Positions 52,821 through 62,947 of a stretch of 64,000 nt of DNA are shown one piece after another. Source of the DNA: JAGQVA01 sp041391725 (GTDB taxonomy: Bacteria; Bacteroidota; Bacteroidia; J057); contig JAWKNL010000033.1 of NCBI GenBank assembly GCA_041391725.1, forward strand, positions 1 to 64,000, written 5' to 3'. The notes under the pieces were generated by a model, which had not been told where the DNA came from, ran no database searches, and was given only the letters and a program-made list of their open reading frames with translations. The position numbers and the translations under genes were made by a program. The number at the start of each line of letters is the position of its first letter. The stretch's first letter is position 1.

Positions 52821-54077
52821 ATGCTGAAAAAAGCACAACTGCATCAACAGATTTTTATATCAGGACTCCTTCTCGCTGTGGTAGCGTTGCCCCTTTCGAG
52901 GGCATTACTTTCGATTTCGCTTGTCCTTCTCGTTCTGAACTGGGTGTTGGAGGGGGAATGGGCCAGGAAATGGGAAGTTATCCGTAAAAGCCCGTTTGTT
53001 TGGCTTTTTACGGGGTTCTATGCTATACACTTATTTGGGCTGATGTACACCGAAAACCCGGAGCCAGCCTGGAAGTCGCTGATTGTCAAACTTCCGATTC
53101 TGTTTTTTCCATTTGTCACCGTTACTGCTCAAAAGCTCACCCGAAAGAGCTTTTCGCTGATTTTGCGGGCTTTTATTGCGGCAGGACTTATTGCAGGAAC
53201 CGTATGTGTAACCTCCGCCTTATATGAAAATTATACTACCGGAGCGGTTTTTCCTGACCCGTATTTTTTTACCTACTACCAGTTTTCGGCTTATATATTT
53301 CTTCACCCCACCTACTTTTCCCTTTTTCTGAATCTGGCTATACTTGCCCTGGGCTGGTTGTGGTACGACAGAAAAACTCACGGGGAATCGGTATATCCGT
53401 TGCGCAATTTTGTGCAGATGGTGTTTTTGCTGGGGCTTGTATTACTGCTTTCCGCGCGGATGCAGATTTTTATTATCCTGATTCTGGGGTTTGCTATGCT
53501 GGTTTATGTCTTCTACCTGCGCAACAGACTCTGGCAGGGAATGGGTTTTTCCGTTGCGGCAGGCCTGATCATTCTGGGCTTTGTTTTTGCAAATCCCGCC
53601 AATCAGGCGCGTTTCCACGACCTCTGGGTTTCGGGTAAAAACTATACCGGAAAAATAGAACACAGTGGCAAAGCGGTCAGGCTGTTTATATGGGACAATG
53701 CCGTAGAACTCATCAGCGCCCACCCCTGGCTGGGCGTAGGTACGGGCGATTCGCTCGACGAACTGGCAGAGTCGTATCAGGAAGAAGGGTTTACCTACGG
53801 TTACAAAAACCGTATGAATGCGCACAACCAGTACCTGGAAACGGCCATTGCCCTGGGTTTGGTGGGCGGACTGTATCTGATCAGTTGTTTTGTGCTTTCT
53901 GCCGGATTTGCCATCCGCAGCAAAAATTACCTCTACCTGGGATTTGTGATTCTTTTTGCCCTTTCATGCCTCACAGAATCGCTGCTAAGCAGACAACTGG
54001 GTGTTAATTTTTACGCATGTTTTAATGCCCTTCTGGCTTTCCACTCGCCCTTTCTTCAGCGTACAGGTCAGGGTTGA
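52821..54077 (+). CDS. O-antigen ligase/polymerase-family membrane protein
   Basis: The 418-residue product has about ten to twelve membrane spans, and a large periplasmic loop with the Wzy_C pattern HPWLGVGTGD and AHNQYLETAIALGLVGG. It resembles WaaL/Wzy proteins, which join or polymerise O-antigen units in the periplasm. Co-direction with the glycosyltransferase supports this. The last 56 bases overlap the 3' end of the opposing yjjX gene. Confidence 0.85.
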   Translation: MLKKAQLHQQIFISGLLLAVVALPLSRALLSISLVLLVLNWVLEGEWARKWEVIRKSPFVWLFTGFYAIHLFGLMYTENPEPAWKSLIVKLPILFFPFVTVTAQKLTRKSFSLILRAFIAAGLIAGTVCVTSALYENYTTGAVFPDPYFFTYYQFSAYIFLHPTYFSLFLNLAILALGWLWYDRKTHGESVYPLRNFVQMVFLLGLVLLLSARMQIFIILILGFAMLVYVFYLRNRLWQGMGFSVAAGLIILGFVFANPANQARFHDLWVSGKNYTGKIEHSGKAVRLFIWDNAVELISAHPWLGVGTGDSLDELAESYQEEGFTYGYKNRMNAHNQYLETAIALGLVGGLYLISCFVLSAGFAIRSKNYLYLGFVILFALSCLTESLLSRQLGVNFYACFNALLAFHSPFLQRTGQG

Positions 54078-54582
54078 TAAAGGGAATAAGCGCCATAATC
54101 ACTGCGGGTTCGTACAGACTGGTGCGGGTAATCAGGTCGCGGGTAAGCAAACCGACAGCACCGTTTTTCTGCTTGGAATTGCTGGTTCCAAAAACCTTAT
54201 CGTCTGCCACCCCCAGCTCCATTCCCTGCCGGACACAGGATGCAACGGCGGGGGGCAGCACAAAGGCAGCCGTTTTGCCTTTTCCTGTTTGTCCTTTTCC
54301 CAAAACCACTACCCAGGCAAAAGCCAGCATCTCATCGCCCCGAATTTCAATTCCACCTTCCACCCCGGTCCAGAAATCGGCTTCAGGCATGAGTTGCTGT
54401 GCTTCGCTGGCCCGGTTGAATGCGCCCGAAAAAGTCTCATGATCTGAAAGCGGTTGGTCGTTTACCCCCGAAGATGCGTTAATACCAGAGAAGGATATCT
54501 GTTTTTCGGGGAAGGCCATGGTAAAAGCATGGCTGACAGCCTGGATTTTTACCGGGTTGCGGGAGGCAATGATTACTTTCAT
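54022..54582 (-). CDS. yjjX: Inosine/xanthosine triphosphatase (YjjX/DUF84)
   Basis: The 186-residue product starts MKVIIASRNPVKIQAVSHAF, and has WTGVEGGIEIRGDEMLAFAW and ELGVADDKVFGTSNSKQKNGAVGLLT, the YjjX signatures. The enzyme hydrolyses ITP and XTP to keep deaminated purines out of nucleic acids. Its C-terminal end, past the conserved PAVIMALIPFINPDLY, extends 56 bases into the O-antigen-ligase-like gene on the other strand. Confidence 0.9.
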   Translation of the reverse strand: MKVIIASRNPVKIQAVSHAFTMAFPEKQISFSGINASSGVNDQPLSDHETFSGAFNRASEAQQLMPEADFWTGVEGGIEIRGDEMLAFAWVVVLGKGQTGKGKTAAFVLPPAVASCVRQGMELGVADDKVFGTSNSKQKNGAVGLLTRDLITRTSLYEPAVIMALIPFINPDLYAEERASGKPEGH

Positions 54583-54697
54583 GGGGGAAAGATAAAAGTT
54601 GTATTTTCCCTATACAAACCGGGATTTTCCGGGTACAGACATTTTTAGTTTGCTGGGTGTCGGGCGGATGATAGTTTTAAAAGAATTTAATAAACCA

Positions 54698-55267
54698 ATG
54701 GTATTTATTGTTCAGCTTCTGATTTATCCGTTGTTGCTTTTAGGAGCAGGCCATACTGGGGCCACGGAAGTATATGTCGCCAGTACCGGTGTAGTCAATT
54801 TCTCTTCTGACGCACCACTTGAGCTCATCAGAGCCTCCAGCCGGAATCTGCGGGGCGCCCTGGATCTGGGAAAAAATACATTTGCCTTCAGCCTTCCTGT
54901 TCAGACCTTTGAAGGCTTCAACAGCCCGTTGCAGCGGGAGCATTTCAACGAAAAGTTTATGGAAAGCGATATCTATCCCAATGCGACTTTTCATGGGAAA
55001 ATCATCGAAACCATTGACCCCGGTACGAAGGGAGAGATGATGGTAAGAGCAAAAGGCAACCTCACGATTCATGGCGTTACGAGAGAGCGAATCATTCGAA
55101 GTAAAATGACAATAAGTGAAGGAAAAATTGTGATTGAGTCTCAGTTTTCGGTACTTCTCGCCGACCATAGTATTACCATACCCAAAATTGTAAGTCAGAA
55201 AATCGCAGAAGAAATTGTCGTTACCCTGAATGTTGAAATGATCGAAAAAAAAGCCTCTGAACGTTAA
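54698..55267 (+). CDS. YceI-family periplasmic protein
   Basis: From ATG 54698 (MVFIVQLLIYPLLLLGAG) the product is 189 residues with a signal peptide; ATG 54668 is an alternative. The lipocalin-like YceI pattern is present: STGVVNFSSDAPLELI, HFNEKFMESDIYPNATFHGK and KGNLTIHGVTRERI. Family members bind isoprenoid-type lipids such as polyprenyl quinones. The sensor kinase gene follows 26 bases later. Confidence 0.88.
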   Translation: MVFIVQLLIYPLLLLGAGHTGATEVYVASTGVVNFSSDAPLELIRASSRNLRGALDLGKNTFAFSLPVQTFEGFNSPLQREHFNEKFMESDIYPNATFHGKIIETIDPGTKGEMMVRAKGNLTIHGVTRERIIRSKMTISEGKIVIESQFSVLLADHSITIPKIVSQKIAEEIVVTLNVEMIEKKASER

Positions 55268-55293
55268 AACTGAAACTCGAAAGGAGAGCCCCC

Positions 55294-58137
55294 ATGACAT
55301 ACCTGCCTTTCATACGGAAAACCCGCATCTGCATTTTATTGTTTGCCGGAATCCTTTTGGGTTTTTCCCGGCCTTTATTTTCCCAGCTTCCGGTATTTTC
55401 ATCTCATCCTTCTCCCGCCGAAAATCTATCCATAAAGCTCCTGTTTCAGGATTCCAAAGGGTTTATCTGGGGAGGTACACAATCCGGGCTTTATATGTAC
55501 GACGGGATCAACTGGCGGGCAGTGGCCGTGGGAGATTCCAGTCATTCTGTATCCGCTATTTATGAAGACCAGCGCCAGCGGCTGTGGATTGGTTATGAAT
55601 CAGGCCGGATTGATACCCTTTCTGAAAAAGGGCAGGCTTCCTTTTCTCCCGAAGAAGGTACGCCGGTCGTACCGGTAACGGGCTTTTCTGAAGATAGTTC
55701 CGGCAATATATGGATTGCTACCTATGGAGAAGGGTTGTATTTCTTTTTCGAAAACCGGCTATATTCTTTCAGTACAGATGAAGGGCTTCCCGACAACGAT
55801 GTATATGTGATTGCTGCGGATGACCGTATGCGCATCTGGGCAGGAACCGACCGGGGTATAGGGGTCTGTTCTTTTGTATCGGGAGAAAAAAAGATAGAAA
55901 TCATCGACCAAAGACACGGGCTGCCCGACAATATTGTGAGAGAAATCGCATTTTCATCAGGTAGTATGTGGATTGGCATGTACGACGGGGGTGTCGGCAG
56001 GTACGATATTTCTGAAAGAACATTTTATACCCTTCCCGGCTGGGAAGGCGGGGCAGTTTCCTGTATTCTTCCCCTTTCCACTGCTATATGGATTGGTACC
56101 GAACATGACGATATCGTAGTATGGGAAGATGAAGCATTTCACCGCCCCGACGACCAGAATACACCGGTGTATGATTTGCTGGCAGACAGAGAAGGCAATG
56201 TGTGGGTATCAACTCACGGAAGAGGTCTGGAACGCACGTACGAACCTCTTTCCTTTGTGCCGGTAGAAGGACAGGTGCAGAGCATTCATTGCGGGAAAAC
56301 CTGTGTATGGTACAGCACCCCCGGAGGATTGTTTTGTTTTGACCGCAAAACCAAGCAGACCCGGCAGGTTTCGCAGCCATTCGGGGCAGCCATTGTCAGT
56401 ATTTATGAAGATAAAACCGACAATCTCTGGCTCGGAACCGTCGGAGACGGGGTGTGGCGGCTGGATATAAAAACAGGGAAAAAACAACATTTCACCGAAA
56501 ATGACGGCCTCGCCAATGACCACGTCATGTCAATCGATGGAAGAGATCATGAAATATGGTTTGCCACTTTTGGCGGAGCATCGCGGTTTTATATCGACAA
56601 GGAGGGTGCGGTGAGCGGATATGAGCGCTATAGCCGTTCCGACGGATTGAGTATAGATTATATTTATAAGGTTTTTGTGGATAAAAAAGGCCGGGTGTGG
56701 TTTGCTACCGACGGCAAAGGGGTAAGTGTATGGGAAAAAGGAAAAATCAGAATCATTGAAGGCCTGGAGCGGGAAACCGTATTTGGTATCGATGAAGACC
56801 CCAAAGGCAGAATGTGGTTTAGCACGGAAGAAAAAGGGTTGTGTATGATTGACCCCGATGCAGGAGACAGCGCAGTTTTTGCAAGGACAGATGCCGCAAC
56901 CATTTCCTCATTTGCCGTCCTGAATGAGCATGCACTACTGGTATCGTATCCTACCCATATCGACATGTATTATCCTGCTTCGGGAGGGATTGTGGAACTG
57001 AAAGAAGAGGTGGGCGTAAGTCATATTGGCGAGGAACTGAATGTCATGGACAGAGATGAAAGCGGCAGGTTGTGGATTGGCGGGGAAAACCAATTGATAC
57101 GGTTTAGTCCGTCTTTGTTTCAGACCCGGTTTTCTCCACTTACCCGGATTACCGATGTGAAGATTTTTCTCGATGGTATCGGTTTGCGAAATCCGATGAA
57201 ACTCGCTCACAACGAAAACCATGTGAGTTTTAATTATGTCGGCCTTTGGTACCAGGCCCCCCGAAACGTGCGTTATGAGCACCGGCTGGTGGGGTATGAT
57301 ATCGACTGGGTAGAATCGCGCAACCAGCAGGCGATTTATCCGAATCTTCCCCCGGGAACTTATACCTTCGAATTACGGTCTTCCCTTCTGGGCGATTTTG
57401 CCAAATCCAGAATCGTAAGTTATCAGTTTCATATCGATAAGCCATTTTGGGAGACCTGGTGGTTTTTTCTGCTGGGAATAAGTTTTGGCATTGGTATTAC
57501 CTATATCTGGGTAAAAAGCCGCGAAAAAAGACTGAAAAGGACCGAAAGGCTGGAAAAGGAAAAAATAGAATCTCAGTTTGAAACCCTGAAGAGCCAGATT
57601 AATCCGCACTTTTTATTTAACAGCTTTAACACCCTCATATCCATCATCGAAAATGATCAGGAACTGGCAGTAAAGTATGTGGAAAAACTGTCGGATCTTT
57701 TTCGGAATATCCTGGCATACCGGCATCAGGCGATTATTTCCCTGAAAGAAGAACTTACCTTATTTGAGAATTTTCACTATCTGCAGAAGCATCGCTACGG
57801 CGAGAATTTTGAGGTGATTGTGTCGTTAAATGAAACCCTTCGGGAGGAGACCAGTGTGCCTCCGCTCACCCTTCAACTGCTGGTGGAAAATGCCCTCAAA
57901 CACAATATCGTATCCAGATTAAAGCCCCTCAAAGTAGAAATAGACTCCCAAAAAGAAGGGTATCTCACGGTGCGCAACAACCTTCAGGTGCGCAGAGAAA
58001 AAGCACCTTCAACCCAGATGGGGCTCCAAAATATTGTACATCGCTACCGGTTGCTTTCTGACCGGGAAGTAATCATTGAAGCATCACAGACGCATTTTAT
58101 GGTGCATATTCCCTTACTGAAAACCCCTTTGATATGA
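55294..58137 (+). CDS. Two-component-propeller sensor histidine kinase (LytS-type)
   Basis: The 947-residue product has a signal or signal anchor at the N-terminus, then about 600 residues of two-component-regulator propeller blades (LLFQDSKGFIWGGTQSGLYM, EDSSGNIWIATYGEGLYFF, IYEDKTDNLWLGTVGDGVW), a Y_Y_Y domain (ENHVSFNYVGLWYQAP), a membrane span (TWWFFLLGISFGIGITYIW) and a HisKA_7TM-free kinase of the LytS type with SQINPHFLFNSFNTLI (phospho-His) and an HATPase end LQLLVENALKHN. The periplasmic propellers would bind a ligand. Its partner regulator follows with a four-base overlap (ATGA). Confidence 0.92.
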   Translation: MTYLPFIRKTRICILLFAGILLGFSRPLFSQLPVFSSHPSPAENLSIKLLFQDSKGFIWGGTQSGLYMYDGINWRAVAVGDSSHSVSAIYEDQRQRLWIGYESGRIDTLSEKGQASFSPEEGTPVVPVTGFSEDSSGNIWIATYGEGLYFFFENRLYSFSTDEGLPDNDVYVIAADDRMRIWAGTDRGIGVCSFVSGEKKIEIIDQRHGLPDNIVREIAFSSGSMWIGMYDGGVGRYDISERTFYTLPGWEGGAVSCILPLSTAIWIGTEHDDIVVWEDEAFHRPDDQNTPVYDLLADREGNVWVSTHGRGLERTYEPLSFVPVEGQVQSIHCGKTCVWYSTPGGLFCFDRKTKQTRQVSQPFGAAIVSIYEDKTDNLWLGTVGDGVWRLDIKTGKKQHFTENDGLANDHVMSIDGRDHEIWFATFGGASRFYIDKEGAVSGYERYSRSDGLSIDYIYKVFVDKKGRVWFATDGKGVSVWEKGKIRIIEGLERETVFGIDEDPKGRMWFSTEEKGLCMIDPDAGDSAVFARTDAATISSFAVLNEHALLVSYPTHIDMYYPASGGIVELKEEVGVSHIGEELNVMDRDESGRLWIGGENQLIRFSPSLFQTRFSPLTRITDVKIFLDGIGLRNPMKLAHNENHVSFNYVGLWYQAPRNVRYEHRLVGYDIDWVESRNQQAIYPNLPPGTYTFELRSSLLGDFAKSRIVSYQFHIDKPFWETWWFFLLGISFGIGITYIWVKSREKRLKRTERLEKEKIESQFETLKSQINPHFLFNSFNTLISIIENDQELAVKYVEKLSDLFRNILAYRHQAIISLKEELTLFENFHYLQKHRYGENFEVIVSLNETLREETSVPPLTLQLLVENALKHNIVSRLKPLKVEIDSQKEGYLTVRNNLQVRREKAPSTQMGLQNIVHRYRLLSDREVIIEASQTHFMVHIPLLKTPLI

Positions 58138-58910
58138 AAATTCTGATCATTGAAGACGAACTGAATGCCTCCCAGAGGCTAGAAAAAATGATTGCCGAAC
58201 TGATGCCCGATGCTGAAATCGTTGCGGTACTGGATAGTGTGGAGGCCGCTGTGGATTGGTTTAATAGCCATTCCCACCCTGACCTTATCATGCTGGATAT
58301 TCACCTGGCAGATGGATCTTCGTTTGAGATATTTTCGGAGACCGAGGTCAAATCTCCCATTATTTTCACCACGGCATACGATGAATACGCCATCAAGGCT
58401 TTTAAGGTAAACAGCGTGGATTATCTGCTCAAGCCGATCAAAAAAGAGGAACTGAGCAAAAGCCTGGAAAAATTTGGCAAAATATACGACGCCAATAAAG
58501 TATTGATCGACAACCTCGATTACTCCAAACTGGCAGAAGCCCTTGAAAAAAACCGCGCGGAATACCCTGAAAGAATTGTCATCCGCTACGGACAACATAT
58601 CAAAGCCATTGAAATTGCCGAAGCCGCCTACTTTTATGTGGACTCAAGGGTGACCTTTATGAAAACTCACACGGGGAAAAGTTATCCGGTGGACTACAAC
58701 CTCGACCAACTGGAGGGAATGCTTGATCCCAAAAAATTCTTCCGCATCAACCGCAAGTTTATTATCAATATTTCGGCCATTGATCAGATGTACACCTACT
58801 CCAAATCACGGGTGAAAATCAACCTCAACCCTCCGGTAGATGACGATACGATTGTAAGTTCGGAAAGAGCAGCAACCTTCAAACGCTGGCTTACGGGCGG
58901 ACGGGAGTAA
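58134..58910 (+). CDS. LytTR-family response regulator
   Basis: The 258-residue product has an N-terminal receiver (MKILIIEDELNASQRL, phospho-Asp in DLIMLDIHLADGSS, SVDYLLKPIKKEEL) and a C-terminal LytTR DNA-binding domain (IEIAEAAYFYVDSRVTFMKTHTGKSYPV, FFRINRKFIINI). It starts within the end of the kinase gene and is its cognate regulator. Targets are unknown. Confidence 0.93.
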   Translation: MKILIIEDELNASQRLEKMIAELMPDAEIVAVLDSVEAAVDWFNSHSHPDLIMLDIHLADGSSFEIFSETEVKSPIIFTTAYDEYAIKAFKVNSVDYLLKPIKKEELSKSLEKFGKIYDANKVLIDNLDYSKLAEALEKNRAEYPERIVIRYGQHIKAIEIAEAAYFYVDSRVTFMKTHTGKSYPVDYNLDQLEGMLDPKKFFRINRKFIINISAIDQMYTYSKSRVKINLNPPVDDDTIVSSERAATFKRWLTGGRE

Positions 58911-58928
58911 GTGCGGTGATCATGGGTT

Positions 58929-59411
58929 TTATTTCCGCTTAAAATAATTGTCGCACCCGTCGGTATAGCTGTCGTTAAATTCGACTCTGTCATCGCACAA
59001 TATAATCCGGCCTAATATCTGCGGAACGACGGGATCGGCTTTCATTATCCAAACATTGGCCTCGCCCGCCTGAATACTCCAGGAGACCGTCTGGGTGAAT
59101 TGCCCATTCATTTTTACCTCCAAGGTATGATCGGGTTTAAATTCCAGAAACAGATCTGAATAATCGTCGTAGTTTGCATCTTCCGGATTCCAGTAGCAAG
59201 TGATATACTCCCATTGCCACTTTCCGATTAAAGCATTTTGGGTCGTAACCGAATCCCATACGGTATGATGATGGCAGATCAGCATATCGCTTTGACTCAC
59301 CGGTGGCTCCTGCCTGACAGGCGGCTGGTCTTCTTTGCAGGATATTGCCATTAGCATAAAAACCAAAGGCAGGAATTTGACCATACAAGTTTTTTTGATT
59401 TGATATTTCAT
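58929..59411 (-). CDS. Small lipoprotein of unknown function
   Basis: The 160-residue product has a lipoprotein signal with lipobox MAISC (MVKFLPLVFMLMAISCKED). The mature part has GKWQWEYITCYWNPE and FLEFKPDHTLEVKMNGQ, a lipocalin-like pattern seen in many Bacteroidota lipoproteins. The start at 59411 or at the internal ATG 59384 cannot be decided. Confidence 0.65.
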   Translation of the reverse strand: MKYQIKKTCMVKFLPLVFMLMAISCKEDQPPVRQEPPVSQSDMLICHHHTVWDSVTTQNALIGKWQWEYITCYWNPEDANYDDYSDLFLEFKPDHTLEVKMNGQFTQTVSWSIQAGEANVWIMKADPVVPQILGRIILCDDRVEFNDSYTDGCDNYFKRK

Positions 59412-59733
59412 ACAGAAAATTTAGCGATAGTAGCCTGTCAATTCCTGTCTAAGCTCAGAATTTTCTGTCAGACTGCAAAAGGAGAATCACTGAGAGTTTT
59501 GGAAAAGGAATTCATCTGCAAATTCTTTCCGCTTCAGTATCATTTTTTCCCGTTTCAGTCAAAGAAATTACCGTTACAACATCAATTTTTTTCTCTCTTC
59601 AGGGAGTGTAGTTACGTTTATGGTAGCTCTCCAATTCAGAAGCGAACACCCTGCCTAAGTATTACAAGGGCGGGGTTTCGCATAAATAGCCCTGGTTATA
59701 ATGCTTGTTTCTCCTTACTTACACTACTTACTT
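59412..59733. other. Intergenic region with an inverted repeat
   Basis: The 322-base divergent gap holds ACAGAAAATT (59412-59421) and AATTTTCTGT (59459-59468), a perfect ten-base inverted repeat right at the lipoprotein gene's start codon. The remainder is T-rich with no convincing gene or TAnnTTTG box. Confidence 0.5.
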
Positions 59734-62700
59734 ATGAAAAAAACTCAACGCAATCTACTTCACTTTCCACTCCTGATGCGGATACCGGTATTCGTACTGG
59801 TATTCCTTTTGGGTGGATTTTTCGCCCATGCTCAAAATACATTTGTCGCCAAACTCAGCGGCAATCAGGCATCGCTTCCAATACTTACTCCCGCCAAAGG
59901 AGAGGTAACGGCGGTGCTGACAGACTCCGTACTGGTGGTATCGGGATCGTTTAGCGGCCTGGTAGGAAATTTTAACGCAAATGTGGCCGGTGGCGCACAT
60001 ATTCATATCGGCTTTGCCGGTCGCAATGGTGGAATTGTTCTTCCCCTCAACTCCGAACTGGACTCAGACTTAAAGGGTGGAGCGTTTCTGGCTGATTCCA
60101 ATACCTTTGTCCTCACACAGACACAAATAGATGCACTCAATTCCCGCCAGTATTATGTCAACATTCACACGACAAAATACGGTTCAGGAGAAATCCGAGG
60201 GCAATTGCTTCCCGCTTCTGACGATTATTTCAGCGCTCGGATGTTTGGAAGCAATTCTGTGCCTTCTGTCATCTCTTCCGGGCAGGGTTCTCTTTTGCTG
60301 GAACTTACGGGTACCCAACTGGTTGTTTCCGGATCTTTTAATACACTCAATGGCGATTTTAATCCTGCTGCCGCCGGAGGCGCACATTTTCACAAAGGTC
60401 TGGCAGGCGAAACAGGTGGAATTCAGATTCCGCTGGTGCCAACTGTCGATGCCAACCTCAAGGGCGGAGTTTTTAAGGCGGAAGACAATACGTTCACCCT
60501 TTCCCCGGAGCAGATCGACCTGCTTATGGCCCGTGAGTTGTATGCCAATATTCACTCAACTACCGTAGTTTCCGGCGAAATCAGAGGCCAGGTGCTCCAC
60601 ATGCCACAGATGACCTTCCGCACTCATCTTTCCGGCAGCAATGAGTCCACACCGCTCACCATGAGAGGTACAGGACAAACGATTATCGAATACCTGGATT
60701 CTACCCTTACTGTAAGTGGTACTTTTCAGAACCTTAGTTCGCCGCTCAATGGTGCCGTTGCCGGTGGTGCGCATATCCATACCAATATTGCCGGAAGAAA
60801 CGGTGGCATCACCTATCATCTTCATTCGGAGCTGGATACAACCGGCAGATTTGGCCGGTTCCATGCTGACAGCAACGTATTTGCAGTAAGTGCAGCCGGA
60901 CTGCAAAATCTAGTGGCCCGCCGCACGTATGCCAATATTCACACAGCAACCAATGCCAGCGGAGAATTGCGCGGCCAGGTTTTGCCGCAAAGTCAGTTTG
61001 TGATGAATGCCTTCCTTTCGGGGATAAATGATGTTTCACCGCGAATTTCCACAGGAATGGGCTCGCTGAAGGCAGAAGTGCTGGGCAATCAGTTGGTCGT
61101 TACCGGTTCTTTCAATAATCTGGTGGGTGATTTTAACCCTGCGGTAGCTGGCGGCTCTCACCTGCATCTGGGCCTGGCCGGCTCGAATGGCGGTATAGCA
61201 ATTCACCTTCACCCTACGGTTGATGCCAACAACAAGGGCGGTGTTTTTGAGGCAGACAGTAATACATTTACCCTTTCTGCCGGTATGCTCGACACACTGA
61301 AGGCGCGGATGTTGTACGCCAATATTCATACTACGGTCTATGCTCCCGGTGAAGTCAGAGGCCAGTTGCTACATGAAGCCACCAGCTATTTTGTCGCACC
61401 ACTTTCGGGTACAAGTTCGACAGTGCCTGTCAAAACCAGCGCAACCGGTACGGTCAATATCGAATGGACAGGAACCCGTCTGATTGCAAGTGGATCATTC
61501 AACAACCTCAACAGTGCCTTTAATCCCAACGTAGCCGGTGGTGCGCATCTTCACGCAGCTTATCCCGGCCCGCAATGGCGGTATTCAGATCCCACTGGTA
61601 ACAGCAGTGGATACCAGCGGGCTTTCCGGGCGGTTTGAAGCTGCAAGCAATATCCTTACTGCGCGCACCGGGCAGATCGATACTTTGCTGCGTCGTTTGA
61701 TGTATGTCAATATTCACACAGTCAATAATACGCCCGGTGAAATCAGGGGTAGCGTACTTCCGCTTGCTGCGACCTATTTCACCTCCCATGCGAAGGCTGA
61801 CAATCAACTGAATACCGTTTCATCACCGGCTTCTGGTTCGATGAATGCTACCCTCACGGGCAACAGCCTGGTTGTTACCGGATCATTTTAATGCACTTTC
61901 CTTAACTATACCGCTTCTCATTTCCATATCGGCGCAAACAGCACCCAATGGCGGAGTCAAAATCGGACTCAAACCACGGTCGATCCCGACCAGTTTGGCG
62001 GTGTGTATGAAGCTGACAGCAACCGTTATGTGCTGGATTCTGCGCAAATCGCCGATATCCGCAGCGGAAATTATTACTGGAATGTGCACACTTCGGCCAA
62101 TCCTCCCGGTGAAATCCGCGGACAGGTGTTGCCGGAAACCAATTTTTCCCCAACGATGATGCCGTGATTACTACCCCGTCAGACGGTGCGGTCATAGAGA
62201 TTGTAGGGCCGGAAGACTCCGTATTTACAGCAGACTGGTCATCGGCCAGCGACCCTGACAACGACCTCCTGACCTATACATGGGAGCTTGCGCTCGACAG
62301 CGCGTTTACCCAGATGATCGTGCGCCAGAAGACACTCACCAATCTCTCATTCTCCACCACCTATGATATCATCGATTCCCTGCTGGCACTCTATGGGGTA
62401 AATATCGGCGATACCGTAACACTGTACCACAGAGCCTTAGCTTCTGACGGCAGTGTGGCTTCAGGGGGAATGGGCGCTACTGTGCAACTGGTGCGAAGCG
62501 GACTGACGGGAATTGACGAATTGATTTTCGATCAGTTTACCCTTTCGTTTTTCCCTTCACCTGTGAAAGATATTGCGCATTTGACAGTGGAAAGTCAGGT
62601 AAATATTCGCGCTACGCTTCGAATCATGGACATGGCAGGCAGGACCGTATCTGCCAGACAGGTTGTGATTTCCTCCGGGCACAACGATCTGGAAATTGAT

Positions 62701-62787
62701 TTCAGCCAACTGGGTTCGGGGGTATATTTTGTAAGATTTGAACAGACTGAAGCTGCGATCCCTGCGCTGAAAGTCATCAAAGAATAA
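59734..62787 (+). CDS. CHRD-repeat secreted protein with T9SS domain, frame broken by several shifts
   Basis: From ATG 59734 (MKKTQRNLLHFPLLMRIPVF, signal peptide to FFAHAQN) the gene encodes six CHRD-type repeats of about 115 residues, each with the pattern VSGSF...L...FN..VAGGAHIH..., GRNGGI and YVNIHT...GEIRGQ. A Fn3-like domain and a C-terminal T9SS sorting domain (FFPSPVKDIAHLTVES, RIMDMAGRTVSARQ, LGSGVYFVRFEQ) follow. Frame 1 stops at 61638. Reading on needs about six single-base changes (near 61569, 61886, 61902, 61944, 61971 and 62143), all in or beside short homopolymers. With these corrected it is one protein of about 1,016 residues. CHRD function outside chordin is unknown; here it is a surface or secreted repeat protein. 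Confidence 0.8.
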
Positions 62788-62814
62788 CGTGGTTTTTTTC
62801 GATTGCTAATGGGG

Positions 62815-62839
62815 AGGCCCTCGAAAGGGCCTTTTTTTT
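62815..62839 (+). terminator. Terminator after the CHRD gene
   Basis: AGGCCC and GGGCCT pair around TCGAAA, followed by a T8 run. Confidence 0.9.
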
Positions 62840-62868
62840 GTTGGTTATCCTCCGATTTCTCAAGATTT

Positions 62869-62932
62869 CCCGGTTGTAACCGGGGAATATGGCTATTTTT
62901 CTCGGTTATAACCGAATAAAATCGTATTTTGG
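62869..62932 (+). promoter_or_regulatory. Paired palindromes and promoter upstream of the DUF4143 ATPase
   Basis: CCCGGTTGTAACCGGG (62869-62884) and TCGGTTATAACCGA (62902-62915) share the core CGGTTRTAACCG, centres 32 bases apart, about three helical turns. A -7-like TATTTTGG follows at 62925-62932, 15 bases before the ATG, so the second palindrome overlaps the expected -33. This is the layout of an operator pair. Confidence 0.6.
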
Positions 62933-62947
62933 GCTGAAACAGAAGTT

